The notes: generated from the letters alone by a model not told the origin. A DNA stretch of 11,518 bases from an uncultured Lachnospiraceae bacterium (GCA_947177885.1 CAMWWF010000057.1:1-11518), one strand, 5' to 3'; shown: positions 1 to 6,385, numbered from the stretch's first letter. Program-made: numbers and translations.

Positions 1-197
1 TAGACGAACCATAACAGGTAAGGGACGATGAACACCTCGCAGAAGGGGATATCATCATCCAATGCCAGGTGGATGATACGGTAGTTCTTCGTGTTCGTCC
101 GTTCCAGCCAGGTGAACCAGCTCAGATAGACAGTGCCGTAGATCAACAAGGGAACAGCGTGCCCGTATTTCCGGTACAGGCTTACAAGCGTTTTCAT
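1..197 (-). CDS. PAP2-family membrane phosphatase, 5' part only
   Basis: The first 65 codons are visible and the gene runs off the left edge. The protein begins MKTLVSLYRKYGHAVPLL, then has a hydrophobic stretch (about residues 14-30), a charged loop (LERTNTKNYR), IIHLALDDDIPFCE, and a second hydrophobic stretch. This layout matches PAP2-superfamily phosphatases of Lachnospiraceae, which remove phosphate from phosphatidate-like lipids at the membrane. The catalytic motifs lie beyond the edge, so the family call rests on N-terminal resemblance only. A second ATG at 209 would add four residues; 197 is preferred because a GAAAGGA Shine-Dalgarno sequence (209-215) overlaps the upstream ATG and is better spaced for 197. 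The gene has its own promoter and follows the lipid kinase gene on the same strand, which supports a lipid role. Confidence 0.6.
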   Translation of the reverse strand, partial: MKTLVSLYRKYGHAVPLLIYGTVYLSWFTWLERTNTKNYRIIHLALDDDIPFCEVFIVPYLLWFV

Positions 198-299
198 TTT
201 CGTTTTCATCCTTTCAGGCATGAGCCACTTCCCGCGGAAAGTCTGAATTTTCCCGGACGGCTCGTAATATCTCATAAAAAGTAGTATATACAATTATGT

Positions 300-327
300 A
301 GTATAGCCCGAATAAATAAAAATGCAA
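300..327 (-). promoter_or_regulatory. Sigma-A-like promoter for the PAP2 gene
   Basis: Read on the minus strand, TTGCAT (322-327) and TATACT (300-305) are separated by 16 bp, about 90-100 bp ahead of the PAP2 start. The gap from 210 to 439 holds no gene. Besides this promoter it contains a 12-bp perfect palindrome, ATGCTTAAGCAT (368-379), and a weak hairpin with CACAC/GTGTG arms (393-405) that might end the upstream kinase transcript but has no proper T-tract. Confidence 0.55.
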
Positions 328-439
328 TACCTTTTTTCTTAAGCTTTCCTAAAGATTTTTTAACCATATGCTTAAGCATTGTATCCCGCAAAGTGTGACG
401 CACACCCCGGGCAAAGCTTTTTCAAACACGCACCGGAAG

Positions 440-1366
440 TCAGTACAACATTCTGACAGCTCTCTGCAGACAGGTCACGGTGAGCCGGTCGCTTCTCCTT
501 GAGACTTCCCCGTCCGTGTGCACCCAGAGCGGCGCGGAGGTCTCTATGGTCACGGTCTTTGCCCGGTAGGGATTGATCCCCTTATAGCGGTAATGTTTTC
601 CCTTGAAGGCGGTGGGCAGCGCGAAAAGGATCAGAAGCTTCGGCAGGTCTCCCACGGCACAGAGATCCAAAATACCGTCAGCGGCATCGGCATCGGGACA
701 AAACATGAAGCCGCCGCCCTCATAGCGGTGGAGCATAAAAGCCACAAAGAGCAGTGTATTCATGTTCACAGAGATTCCGTTGTCAAGGATGAGCCTGCCC
801 GAAACAGCCTTCGCGCCGAACAGCTGCCTCAGGGCAATACCCAGATAAGTCAGCTTGCCCAGTCCCATCCGGTTGAAGACATTCTTCAGCGGGGAGTGCA
901 GCGCTTCCTCGCATACTGCCGCGTCAAAGCCGATACCGCAGCTGACGATAAAGGGTCTGGTCTCGCCGTCGGGGTAAGTGACGGCACCCAGGTCCATGGT
1001 GTGTACGCTGCCCTTATGCAGGATGAGCTCCAGGGCTTCCAGCGGATCTTTCGGGATGTGCAGATCCCTTGCCAGATCATTGCTGGAGCCGGTGGGAATG
1101 TATCCCAGGGTGACAAGGGAGGTATCCTTTATGCCCGACAGTGCCTCGTTAAGGGTGCCGTCACCGCCCAGGATGATCAGGCTGAGCGCTTTCCCCGCCA
1201 CGGCGGAAGTAATCTCCCCTGCAAGTCTTGCCACGTCGCCGGGTCTTTCCGAAAAATAATTTCGGTAGGCGATGCCCTCTCCGTGAAGCTTCGGTTCCAC
1301 AATTTCTTTCCATATTCTGAGTCCCCTGCCGGAGCGGGAGTTGGGATTGATTATAATATGATACAT
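440..1366 (-). CDS. Diacylglycerol kinase family lipid kinase (YegS/DgkB-like)
   Basis: This 308-residue protein fits the usual size of the soluble DAGK-catalytic/YegS/LCB5 family, which uses ATP to phosphorylate diacylglycerol or related lipid alcohols; DgkB recycles diacylglycerol left over from teichoic acid synthesis. Visible motifs are the N-terminal strand MYHIIINPNSRSGRG, the nucleotide-binding GGDGTLNE (about 67-74), PTGSSNDLAR (about 91-100) and a C-terminal HTDGE (about 283-287). All expected family motifs are present and no transmembrane segment is seen. The start at 1366 is chosen because GATGAGG ends 6 nt ahead of it; an in-frame ATG at 1378 has a poorer site. It has its own promoter, which overlaps an operator-like dyad, and is transcribed away from glyA. 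The exact lipid substrate cannot be read from the sequence. Confidence 0.9.
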   Translation of the reverse strand: MYHIIINPNSRSGRGLRIWKEIVEPKLHGEGIAYRNYFSERPGDVARLAGEITSAVAGKALSLIILGGDGTLNEALSGIKDTSLVTLGYIPTGSSNDLARDLHIPKDPLEALELILHKGSVHTMDLGAVTYPDGETRPFIVSCGIGFDAAVCEEALHSPLKNVFNRMGLGKLTYLGIALRQLFGAKAVSGRLILDNGISVNMNTLLFVAFMLHRYEGGGFMFCPDADAADGILDLCAVGDLPKLLILFALPTAFKGKHYRYKGINPYRAKTVTIETSAPLWVHTDGEVSRRSDRLTVTCLQRAVRMLY

Positions 1367-1408
1367 AGTCGGCCTCATCTTTCGCTTAACAGTTCCTTAC
1401 TGATATTC

Positions 1409-1425
1409 ACTGATATTGTATCAGT
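1409..1425. promoter_or_regulatory. Operator-like dyad over the dagK promoter
   Basis: ACTGATA-TTG-TATCAGT is a perfect 7-bp inverted repeat with a 3-bp centre. It covers the -10 box of the dagK-like gene (1415-1420). A third copy of the half-site ACTGATA lies at 1399-1405, exactly 10 bp from the left half, which is about one turn of the helix. The arrangement suggests a repressor site. I do not recognise the regulator. Confidence 0.45.
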
Positions 1426-1443
1426 ATAGGAAGCATTCGTAAA
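1415..1443 (-). promoter_or_regulatory. Promoter of the lipid kinase gene
   Basis: On the minus strand TTTACG (1438-1443) and TACAAT (1415-1420) are 17 bp apart. The -10 box is preceded by TGA, giving an extended TGN -10 element. Transcription would start near 1408, about 40 nt ahead of the chosen start codon. Its -35 box is only 9 bp from the -35 box of the divergent glyA promoter. Confidence 0.55.
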
Positions 1444-1452
1444 CAAAATCCT

Positions 1453-1480
1453 TTGCATTTTGCGGATTCTATGCTATCAT
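1453..1480 (+). promoter_or_regulatory. Promoter of glyA
   Basis: TTGCAT (1453-1458) and TATCAT (1475-1480) are 16 bp apart. Transcription from here would start near 1487 and leave an untranslated leader of about 245 nt before glyA. Confidence 0.5.
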
Positions 1481-1486
1481 TTTATT

Positions 1487-1731
1487 GATATTGCAGAAAT
1501 CGCAGCAGCTTCGGGACAGAGATATTCCTTCTTCATCAGGTAAGGAAGCGCGGGAGCGGAATCAATTTCTGCAGCAGGAGACAGACTCCCGGAATCATTT
1601 TGTGCCCGAAGCCGCGTGAGGCTCCCGCCGGCGGCGCACGGCCGGATGCGGAACATATGCCGGTGAAAGCAGAGGGCACAGGAAGCTTCCGGAAGACTGG
1701 ACAATGAAATAATGAAATCAGGAGGTTTGGA
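1487..1731 (+). promoter_or_regulatory. Long structured leader of glyA, class unknown
   Basis: No protein gene is supported here. A long-range stem pairs TTGCAGAAAT (1491-1500) with ATTTCTGCAG (1565-1574, one G-U pair). It encloses a hairpin TTCCTT/AAGGAA (1525-1530 with 1542-1547). Further hairpins follow: GGAG/CTCC (1577-1580 with 1586-1589) and AGCC/GGCT (1610-1613 with 1620-1623), then a GC-rich stretch to about 1665. It does not match the glycine, THF, ZTP or T-box consensus patterns that I know, and it has no intrinsic terminator before the AGGAGG (1720-1725). It may be a regulatory RNA or just a long leader. Confidence 0.4.
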
Positions 1732-2970
1732 ATGTATTCTTTAGAGGAAGTAAGAAATGTGGATCCTGAGATCGCTCAGGCCATCGTTGACGAGCAGGAG
1801 AGACAGAACAGCCATATCGAGCTGATCGCTTCGGAAAACTGGGTGAGCAGGGCTGTCATGGCGGCAATGGGAAGCCCTCTGACCAATAAATACGCGGAAG
1901 GCTATCCCGGAAAGAGATATTACGGCGGCTGTGACTGTGTGGATGTGGTGGAGGATCTGGCGAGAGAGAGGGCAAAGGAGCTGTTCGGCTGCGAATATGC
2001 GAACGTACAGCCTCACTCCGGAGCACAGGCCAACATGGCGGTACAGTTTGCGGTCTGCAAGCCCGGCGATACCATCATGGGCATGAATCTGGATCACGGC
2101 GGACATCTGACACACGGAAGCCCGGTAAATATGTCCGGGAAATATTTCCAAATTGTCCCTTACGGGGTAAATGACGACGGCTTCATCGATTACGATAAGC
2201 TGCGGGAGATCGCGCTGGAGGCGAAGCCCAGGATGATCATCGCGGGAGCTTCCGCTTACGCCCGCACCATAGATTTCAGGAAATTCCGTGAGGTTGCGGA
2301 CGAGGTTGGCGCCGTGCTCATGGTGGACATGGCTCACATTGCGGGTCTGGTTGCGGCAGGACTTCATCCCAGTCCCATTCCCTATGCGGATGTCACCACC
2401 ACCACCACCCACAAGACCCTGCGCGGTCCCCGCGGCGGCATGATCCTTTCAAGCAATGCGGTAAATGAGAAATATAACTTTAATAAGGCCATTTTCCCCG
2501 GCATTCAGGGCGGTCCTCTGATGCATGTGATCGCGGCCAAGGCAGTCTGCTTCAGAGAGGCTTTAAGCGATGATTTTAAGGTATATCAGCAGAATATCAT
2601 TGACAACGCGCAGGCGCTGTGCAAGGGGCTGCTTGCAAGAGATATCAGGATCGTTTCCGGTGGAACTGACAACCATCTGATGCTGGTGGATCTGACGAAT
2701 TACGGTCTCACCGGCAAGGCGGTGGAGAAGCTGCTGGATGCGGCTCACATTACCTGCAACAAGAATACCATTCCCAACGATCCCCAGTCTCCTTTTGTGA
2801 CCAGCGGTATTCGTCTGGGTACGCCTGCGGTCACTTCCAGAGGCATGAACACGGAGGATATGGACAGGATCGCAGAGGCTGTCGCCATGGTGATCAAAGA
2901 GGGCGAGAGCAGGATTCCCGAGGCCCGTGCCATTGTTCAGACATTGACCGACAAGTATCCTCTGATCTGA
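1732..2970 (+). CDS. glyA: Serine hydroxymethyltransferase
   Basis: SHMT converts serine plus tetrahydrofolate to glycine plus 5,10-methylene-tetrahydrofolate in the cytosol, the main source of one-carbon units; it uses pyridoxal phosphate. The 412-residue length is typical of bacterial SHMT. Diagnostic stretches are LIASENWVS (31-39), [15 protein letters not shown] (52-66), [12 protein letters not shown] (92-103), [13 protein letters not shown] (198-210, with the PLP-contacting Asp and His) and [16 protein letters not shown] (221-236), where Lys228 is the PLP Schiff-base lysine. AGGAGG (1720-1725) lies 6 nt ahead of the ATG, giving a secure start. The gene appears to be transcribed alone from the promoter at 1453 behind a long structured leader, and is followed by strong hairpins. 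Nothing looks damaged. Confidence 0.98.
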   Translation: MYSLEEVRNVDPEIAQAIVDEQERQNSHIELIASENWVSRAVMAAMGSPLTNKYAEGYPGKRYYGGCDCVDVVEDLARERAKELFGCEYANVQPHSGAQANMAVQFAVCKPGDTIMGMNLDHGGHLTHGSPVNMSGKYFQIVPYGVNDDGFIDYDKLREIALEAKPRMIIAGASAYARTIDFRKFREVADEVGAVLMVDMAHIAGLVAAGLHPSPIPYADVTTTTTHKTLRGPRGGMILSSNAVNEKYNFNKAIFPGIQGGPLMHVIAAKAVCFREALSDDFKVYQQNIIDNAQALCKGLLARDIRIVSGGTDNHLMLVDLTNYGLTGKAVEKLLDAAHITCNKNTIPNDPQSPFVTSGIRLGTPAVTSRGMNTEDMDRIAEAVAMVIKEGESRIPEARAIVQTLTDKYPLI

Positions 2971-3003
2971 TTCTCGCGCAGACGATCTGTTCCCGCAGAC
3001 AAT

Positions 3004-3115
3004 GAGCCGTGCGGCCTGCCGCGGAGGTATCCGGCTCTAAGGCTGACAGACGTATACATAGAAGCTTTCGGATCAGCAGCGGTTCGAAAGCTTCTATAGT
3101 ATGCATCTGTCAGCC
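3004..3115. repeat. Tandem strong hairpins after glyA, including a 75-nt inverted repeat
   Basis: The first hairpin has outer arms GAGCCG (3004-3009) and CGGCTC (3032-3037), with an inner GCGGC/GCCGC pair. The second spans 3041-3115: GGCTGACAGA pairs with TCTGTCAGCC (10 bp), then one mismatch, GTATAC with GTATGC (6 bp with one G-U), a single bulged base, and ATAGAAGCTTTCG with CGAAAGCTTCTAT (13 bp), around a 14-nt loop (3071-3084). Neither arm is followed by a T-tract on either strand, so this is not a classic intrinsic terminator. It could be an mRNA 3'-end stabiliser, a processing site or a small inverted-repeat element. Confidence 0.7.
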
Positions 3116-3287
3116 GTGTTCCTGATATGCCGGTAAGTGCCATGTCGTAAAGGCTCCGAAGGTTCAGGGTATGTTTCATAAATATGGTGTGCATGCACCG
3201 GAGAGCATGCTGTCATATGCGGGCATTCATCTTTTTTTCGGGTGGATCTGTCCGGTTCCGGAAAATGATTACTCAGGAGGCGCAGAA

Positions 3288-4325
3288 ATGAAGCGGGAGA
3301 AAGGGCAGCCTATTGCCATGAGATCCATATATGTCATGAATGGTTTTCTACTGACGGTACACACATGCCTGTTTTTGTTCTTTGCCGTATTGGATGTAAA
3401 AGTGATGATCTATGTAAATGTGGGCAGTATTGTGCTCTACGCGGCAGATTTTCTTGTGCTGAAAGCCGGTAAAATGACATCCTATATCCTGACCACTTAC
3501 TTTGAGATCATGATACATATGTTTCTTGCCGTGCTGTGCCTGGGATGGGACTGCGGCTTCCAGCTCTACTTTATCGGCAGTATAGCCATAGTGTATTATG
3601 CGGATTATTTCTCTGTACGTCTGGGGAATACACATATCCAGGGAATGGTTTTGAGCATAGGATGCTGTGTCCTCTATTTCATCAGTTTTGCCCTGACGCG
3701 TTCACAGCCGCCGTTTTATGAGATAGACGAGCGGATCATGGACGCGGGGCAGGTGATCAACGCGCTGGTGGTGCTGGTATTTTGTACGTTATTTTTCCGT
3801 ATGCTTGCTCACAGTGCGCTGTTCTATGAGGTGGAGCTGTCCCAGCAGGCAAATTACGACAAGCTGACGGGACTTGCGAACCGGCGCAAGCTGCTGGACT
3901 ATCTGAAAGAAGAGCATGAGGGAAAACGTTTGTCGGAGCAGTGGGTAGCCATCATGGATATAGACGATTTCAAGAAGGTGAATGATGTGTACGGACATAA
4001 CTGCGGTGACTTCGTTCTGCGGACGATTGCCGGGATCATTTCCAGATACAGCGGAAGCTTTAAGACCTGCCGCTGGGGCGGAGAGGAGTTCCTGGTGGAA
4101 GGGAAATGCACTGCGGACGGAAAACCGGATTACCGTCTGCTGGAAAGCATACGGAGAGAGGTGGAGCAGCATCACTTTCTCTACGAACAGCAGGATCTTC
4201 ATCTGACGATCACCATCGGCGTGGCAAAATATGAAGAAGGAATGTCCCTTGACGAGTGGGTGGATACAGCGGATAAGAAGCTTTATATAGGCAAAAAATC
4301 AGGTAAAAACAGAATGGTTGCATAA
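3288..4325 (+). CDS. Membrane diguanylate cyclase (GGDEF domain)
   Basis: The 345-residue protein has about six predicted transmembrane helices (roughly residues 14-34, 39-58, 65-86, 92-106, 119-136 and 155-173), then a cytosolic GGDEF domain (about 189-345) that should make cyclic di-GMP from two GTP. Visible in the domain are NYDKLTGLANRRKLLDYL, the metal-binding IMDIDDFKKVND (Asp224 first), YGHNCGD and the active-site GGEEF (264-268), a form found in active enzymes. The RxxD inhibitory site expected just ahead of GGEEF is absent (SGSF at that place), so product inhibition through this site is unlikely. The membrane part resembles no named sensor that I recognise. The start at 3288 has AGGAGG (3275-3280) with 7-nt spacing; an upstream in-frame ATG at 3171 lacks this. 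The gap ahead (3116-3287) shows only a GCATGC/GCATGC hairpin (3191-3210) and a T-run near 3232. Confidence 0.92.
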   Translation: MKREKGQPIAMRSIYVMNGFLLTVHTCLFLFFAVLDVKVMIYVNVGSIVLYAADFLVLKAGKMTSYILTTYFEIMIHMFLAVLCLGWDCGFQLYFIGSIAIVYYADYFSVRLGNTHIQGMVLSIGCCVLYFISFALTRSQPPFYEIDERIMDAGQVINALVVLVFCTLFFRMLAHSALFYEVELSQQANYDKLTGLANRRKLLDYLKEEHEGKRLSEQWVAIMDIDDFKKVNDVYGHNCGDFVLRTIAGIISRYSGSFKTCRWGGEEFLVEGKCTADGKPDYRLLESIRREVEQHHFLYEQQDLHLTITIGVAKYEEGMSLDEWVDTADKKLYIGKKSGKNRMVA

Positions 4326-4332
4326 AAAACTC

Positions 4333-4361
4333 TTGTGCTTCGCAAAAACTTGTGCTAGAAT
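4333..4361 (+). promoter_or_regulatory. Promoter of the ACT-hom-aspartate kinase operon
   Basis: TTGTGC (4333-4338) and TAGAAT (4356-4361) are 17 bp apart, with TGC ahead of the -10 box (extended -10). The octamer CTTGTGCT occurs twice, at 4332-4339 and 4350-4357, so one copy covers the -35 box and the other enters the -10 box; they may be a binding site. The promoter starts only 7 bp after the stop codon of the cyclase gene. Confidence 0.6.
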
Positions 4362-4367
4362 ATCTTT

Positions 4368-4597
4368 CGGTGACAAACAAGTGTCTGTGTGACAAAAACA
4401 TTGACGGAAAAGTCGGAACAGTTTGTACATTTAACACAATAACACTGCCGATCAGTCAGTTCACAGATCATTTGTGCCGCCTGTGCGGCGGAATCATGTG
4501 AAAACATTTCACGATCCTGATTCAGTGCCCGCGCGGGCGGGTACAATGCGGACAGGTCCCAATGCGGACGGGTCCGCAGGGGAGTTAAGAAGGAATT
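4368..4597 (+). promoter_or_regulatory. Hairpin-rich leader of the ACT-hom-aspartate kinase operon
   Basis: About 230 nt without a supported gene. Four hairpins follow one another: GCCGC-CTGT-GCGGC (4476-4489); a two-part stem GAATCA/TGATTC outside GTGAAA-ACA-TTTCAC (4491-4523); GCCCG-CG-CGGGC (4527-4538); and GCGGAC-GG-GTCCGC (4564-4577). None has a T-tract. The last one lies inside a 16-nt tandem duplication. A role in translational or transcriptional control is inference; I recognise no riboswitch class. Confidence 0.45.
4544..4575 (+). repeat. Two tandem copies of a 16-nt unit
   Basis: CAATGCGGACAGGTCC (4544-4559) is followed directly by CAATGCGGACGGGTCC (4560-4575), which differs at one base. 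The change makes the second copy, with its flank, a better hairpin (GCGGAC/GTCCGC). The unit sits about 20 nt ahead of the start codon of the ACT-domain gene. Confidence 0.9.
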
Positions 4598-5041
4598 ATG
4601 GAAGAAACAGCAAAGTATTTCGTGGTAAGACAGAAAGCGGTACCGGAGGTGTTGCTGAAAGTCGTCGAGGCAAAGAGGCTTTTGGAGTCGGAAAAGGTTC
4701 TGACTGTTCAGGAAGCGGTTGATGCTGTCGGCATCAGCCGCAGTTCTTTTTATAAGTACAAGGACGATATCTTTCAGTTTCATGATAACGCCCAGGGAAC
4801 CACCATCACTCTGACTTTTCAGATGGATGATGAACCGGGACTGCTGTCGGATGTGTTGAAGATCATTGCGGAATACCGCGCAAATATCCTGACTATCCAT
4901 CAGAGTATTCCCATAAACGGGATCGCTTCACTGAGTCTGAGCATTCAGATCTTACAGACGACGGGGGACATTTCCAGCATGGTGATGCGGCTGGAAGAGC
5001 AGAGAGGTGTCCGCCATGTGAAGATACTGGCCAAGGAATAG
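4598..5041 (+). CDS. ACT-domain protein with N-terminal helix-turn-helix (PheB/UPF0735-like)
   Basis: This 147-residue protein matches the size and layout of the UPF0735/PheB family. The N-terminal part contains a helix-turn-helix-like segment, LTVQEAVDAVGISRSSFYKY (about 35-54). The rest (about 69-147) is an ACT domain with the typical strand-turn-helix TLTFQMDDEPGLLSDVLKII, ending in VRHVKILAKE. ACT domains usually bind amino acids and control enzymes of amino-acid synthesis; the function of this family is not settled, and the old chorismate mutase label for PheB is not supported by any motif seen here. It is first in a probable operon with hom and aspartate kinase, suggesting it senses an aspartate-family amino acid (inference). 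The ribosome site is AAGAAGGA (4587-4594), close to the ATG. A nested hairpin (5051-5094) separates it from hom. Confidence 0.88.
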   Translation: MEETAKYFVVRQKAVPEVLLKVVEAKRLLESEKVLTVQEAVDAVGISRSSFYKYKDDIFQFHDNAQGTTITLTFQMDDEPGLLSDVLKIIAEYRANILTIHQSIPINGIASLSLSIQILQTTGDISSMVMRLEEQRGVRHVKILAKE

Positions 5042-5050
5042 TGTGAGAAG

Positions 5051-5094
5051 GACTTCGAAATCCGTCCCGCCACCGGACGGGATGCCGGGAAGTC
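5051..5094 (+). other. Nested hairpin between the ACT-domain gene and hom
   Basis: GACTTC (5051-5056) pairs with GAAGTC (5089-5094), and inside it CCGTCC (5062-5067) pairs with GGACGG (5075-5080) around a 7-nt loop. No T-tract follows, so readthrough into hom is expected. The rest of the 109-nt gap holds a smaller GCCG/CGGC hairpin and the hom ribosome site GGGAGGTAAGGA. Confidence 0.55.
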
Positions 5095-5150
5095 TGCAAA
5101 TTGTGTAAAATATGTGCCGTCAGAGGCGGCAGAGCGGGAGGTAAGGAACC

Positions 5151-6359
5151 ATGATAAAGGTTGCAGTTCTGGGATACGGCACTGTGGGAAGCGGTGTTGT
5201 GGAGGTGATCGAGAGCAATAATGAGCAGGTGAGCAGGAGCGCGGGTGAGGAAATGCATGTAAAGTATATCCTCGACCTGAGGGATTTTCCGGGCGATCCT
5301 TACGGAGACCGGGTGGTGCATGATTTCAACCTGATTCTGGAGGATCCTGAGATCAGCATTGTCTGCGAGGTCATGGGCGGTACAGGCCCGGCGTATCAGT
5401 TCACAAAACAGGCTCTGGAGGCGGGAAAGAGCGTGTGTACCTCCAATAAGGAGCTGGTGGCAAAGCATGGCCCGGAGCTTCTTGCCATTGCCGGGGAGCA
5501 TGGCTGCAGCTATATGTTCGAGGCCAGCGTGGGAGGCGGTATCCCCATCATCCGTCCCATCAACAGTTCCCTGACGGCGGAGAAGATAGTGGCGATCCTG
5601 GGTATCGTAAACGGGACCACCAATTATATATTGACTAAGATGGGCAGCGAGGGAGCGGACTTTGAGACCGTTCTGAAACAGGCTCAGGAGCTGGGCTATG
5701 CGGAGCGGGATCCGGAGGCCGATGTGGAGGGACATGACGCCTGCCGTAAGCTGGCGATCCTCTCATCCCTGATGACGGGACATAATGTGGATTCCGGGGA
5801 TATTTATACCGAGGGCATCACAAAGATCACCACTGCCGATTTCGATCACGCGAAGGCGGCGGGAATGACCATCAAGCTCCTTGCCACCAGTAAGCTGACG
5901 GAGGACGGGAGCGTGCTTGCCATGGTGGCGCCCTTCCTGATCAGCGTCACACATCCCCTTGCCATGGTAAACGATGTGTTCAACGCGATCTTTGTCACCG
6001 GCAATATGCTGGGAGATTCCATGTACTACGGACGGGGCGCGGGAAAGCTTCCCACCGCCAGCGCGGTGGTGTCGGATGTCATTGAATGTGCCGTAAATCA
6101 GGGCAGGACGATCCCCTGTTACTGGAAGGCGGAGAGCGCGAAGCTGGCGGATGTGTCCGAGACGGAGCAGTCCTGGTTTGTGAGAGCGAAAGCTTCGGCG
6201 CGGGCGGAGGTGGAAGCGGCATTTCCCGGCAGGGCGTTTGAGGCGCCGGGACATGATGCGGATTTCGGCTGCTTCACCTATGCCATGAAGGAAAAGGACT
6301 TCCATGAAAAGTATGAGGCGCTGGGTGACAAGGTGCTGGGAAGGATCCGGCTGGCATAG
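5151..6359 (+). CDS. hom: Homoserine dehydrogenase
   Basis: This enzyme reduces aspartate semialdehyde to homoserine with NAD(P)H, the branch point towards threonine and methionine. The 402-residue protein has an N-terminal Rossmann fold with GYGTVGSG (8-15), SNKELVAKHG (98-107, Lys100), EASVGGGIPIIRPI (124-137), GIVNGTTNYILTKM (151-164) and the catalytic stretch YAERDPEADVEGHDACRK (183-200), where Lys200 is the expected catalytic lysine. Enzymes with a full C-terminal ACT domain are about 430 residues; here the tail after about residue 340 is shorter and only loosely ACT-like. A separate ACT protein is encoded just upstream, and aspartate kinase follows after 113 nt, consistent with one operon. 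GGGAGG and AAGGA precede the ATG, giving a secure start. Confidence 0.97.
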   Translation: MIKVAVLGYGTVGSGVVEVIESNNEQVSRSAGEEMHVKYILDLRDFPGDPYGDRVVHDFNLILEDPEISIVCEVMGGTGPAYQFTKQALEAGKSVCTSNKELVAKHGPELLAIAGEHGCSYMFEASVGGGIPIIRPINSSLTAEKIVAILGIVNGTTNYILTKMGSEGADFETVLKQAQELGYAERDPEADVEGHDACRKLAILSSLMTGHNVDSGDIYTEGITKITTADFDHAKAAGMTIKLLATSKLTEDGSVLAMVAPFLISVTHPLAMVNDVFNAIFVTGNMLGDSMYYGRGAGKLPTASAVVSDVIECAVNQGRTIPCYWKAESAKLADVSETEQSWFVRAKASARAEVEAAFPGRAFEAPGHDADFGCFTYAMKEKDFHEKYEALGDKVLGRIRLA

Positions 6360-6360
6360 A

Positions 6361-6385
6361 ACAATTCACCTGCGCAGGGAATTGT
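6361..6385 (+). other. Hairpin directly after hom
   Basis: ACAATTC (6361-6367) pairs with GAATTGT (6379-6385), with the palindrome CCTGCGCAGG (6369-6378) as the inner stem and one bulged A. It starts 2 nt after the hom stop codon. The bases after it (CTTGAAATAAC) are not a T-tract, so full termination is unlikely. A second small hairpin, AACTTT-GCA-AAAGTT, follows near 6394-6408. The rest of the gap to 6472 shows no promoter that I trust. Confidence 0.5.

Noticed and set aside
343..362. Hairpin CTTT/AAAG followed by T-run as a plus-strand terminator
   Set aside because: The stem is only 4 bp, and there is no plus-strand gene upstream for it to end.
518..1429. A long plus-strand reading frame of about 300 codons opposite the lipid kinase
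   Set aside because: It lies antisense to a gene with clear kinase motifs, shows no family features and no good ribosome site; long antisense frames are common in GC-rich coding DNA.
1487..1731. Glycine, THF or ZTP riboswitch or T-box before glyA
   Set aside because: The conserved cores that I know for these classes were looked for and not found; only generic stems are present, so no class is assigned.
3041..3115. Intrinsic terminator for glyA
   Set aside because: The stem is very strong, but no T-tract follows on either strand, and its length is unusual for a terminator.
3191..3238. GCATGC hairpin followed by a T-run ahead of the cyclase gene, as a leader terminator
   Set aside because: The T-run begins over 20 nt after the stem, so the layout is not that of an intrinsic terminator.
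3171..3287. Upstream in-frame start for the diguanylate cyclase adding 39 residues
   Set aside because: No ribosome site fits it, while AGGAGG is ideally placed for the ATG at 3288, and the added residues do not belong to the membrane domain.
4544..4575. CRISPR-like repeat
   Set aside because: Only two directly adjacent copies with no spacers; it is a simple tandem duplication.
4560..4590. Leader peptide (MRTGPQGS) for threonine attenuation
   Set aside because: Only one Thr codon, no run of regulatory codons, no ribosome site and no terminator after it.
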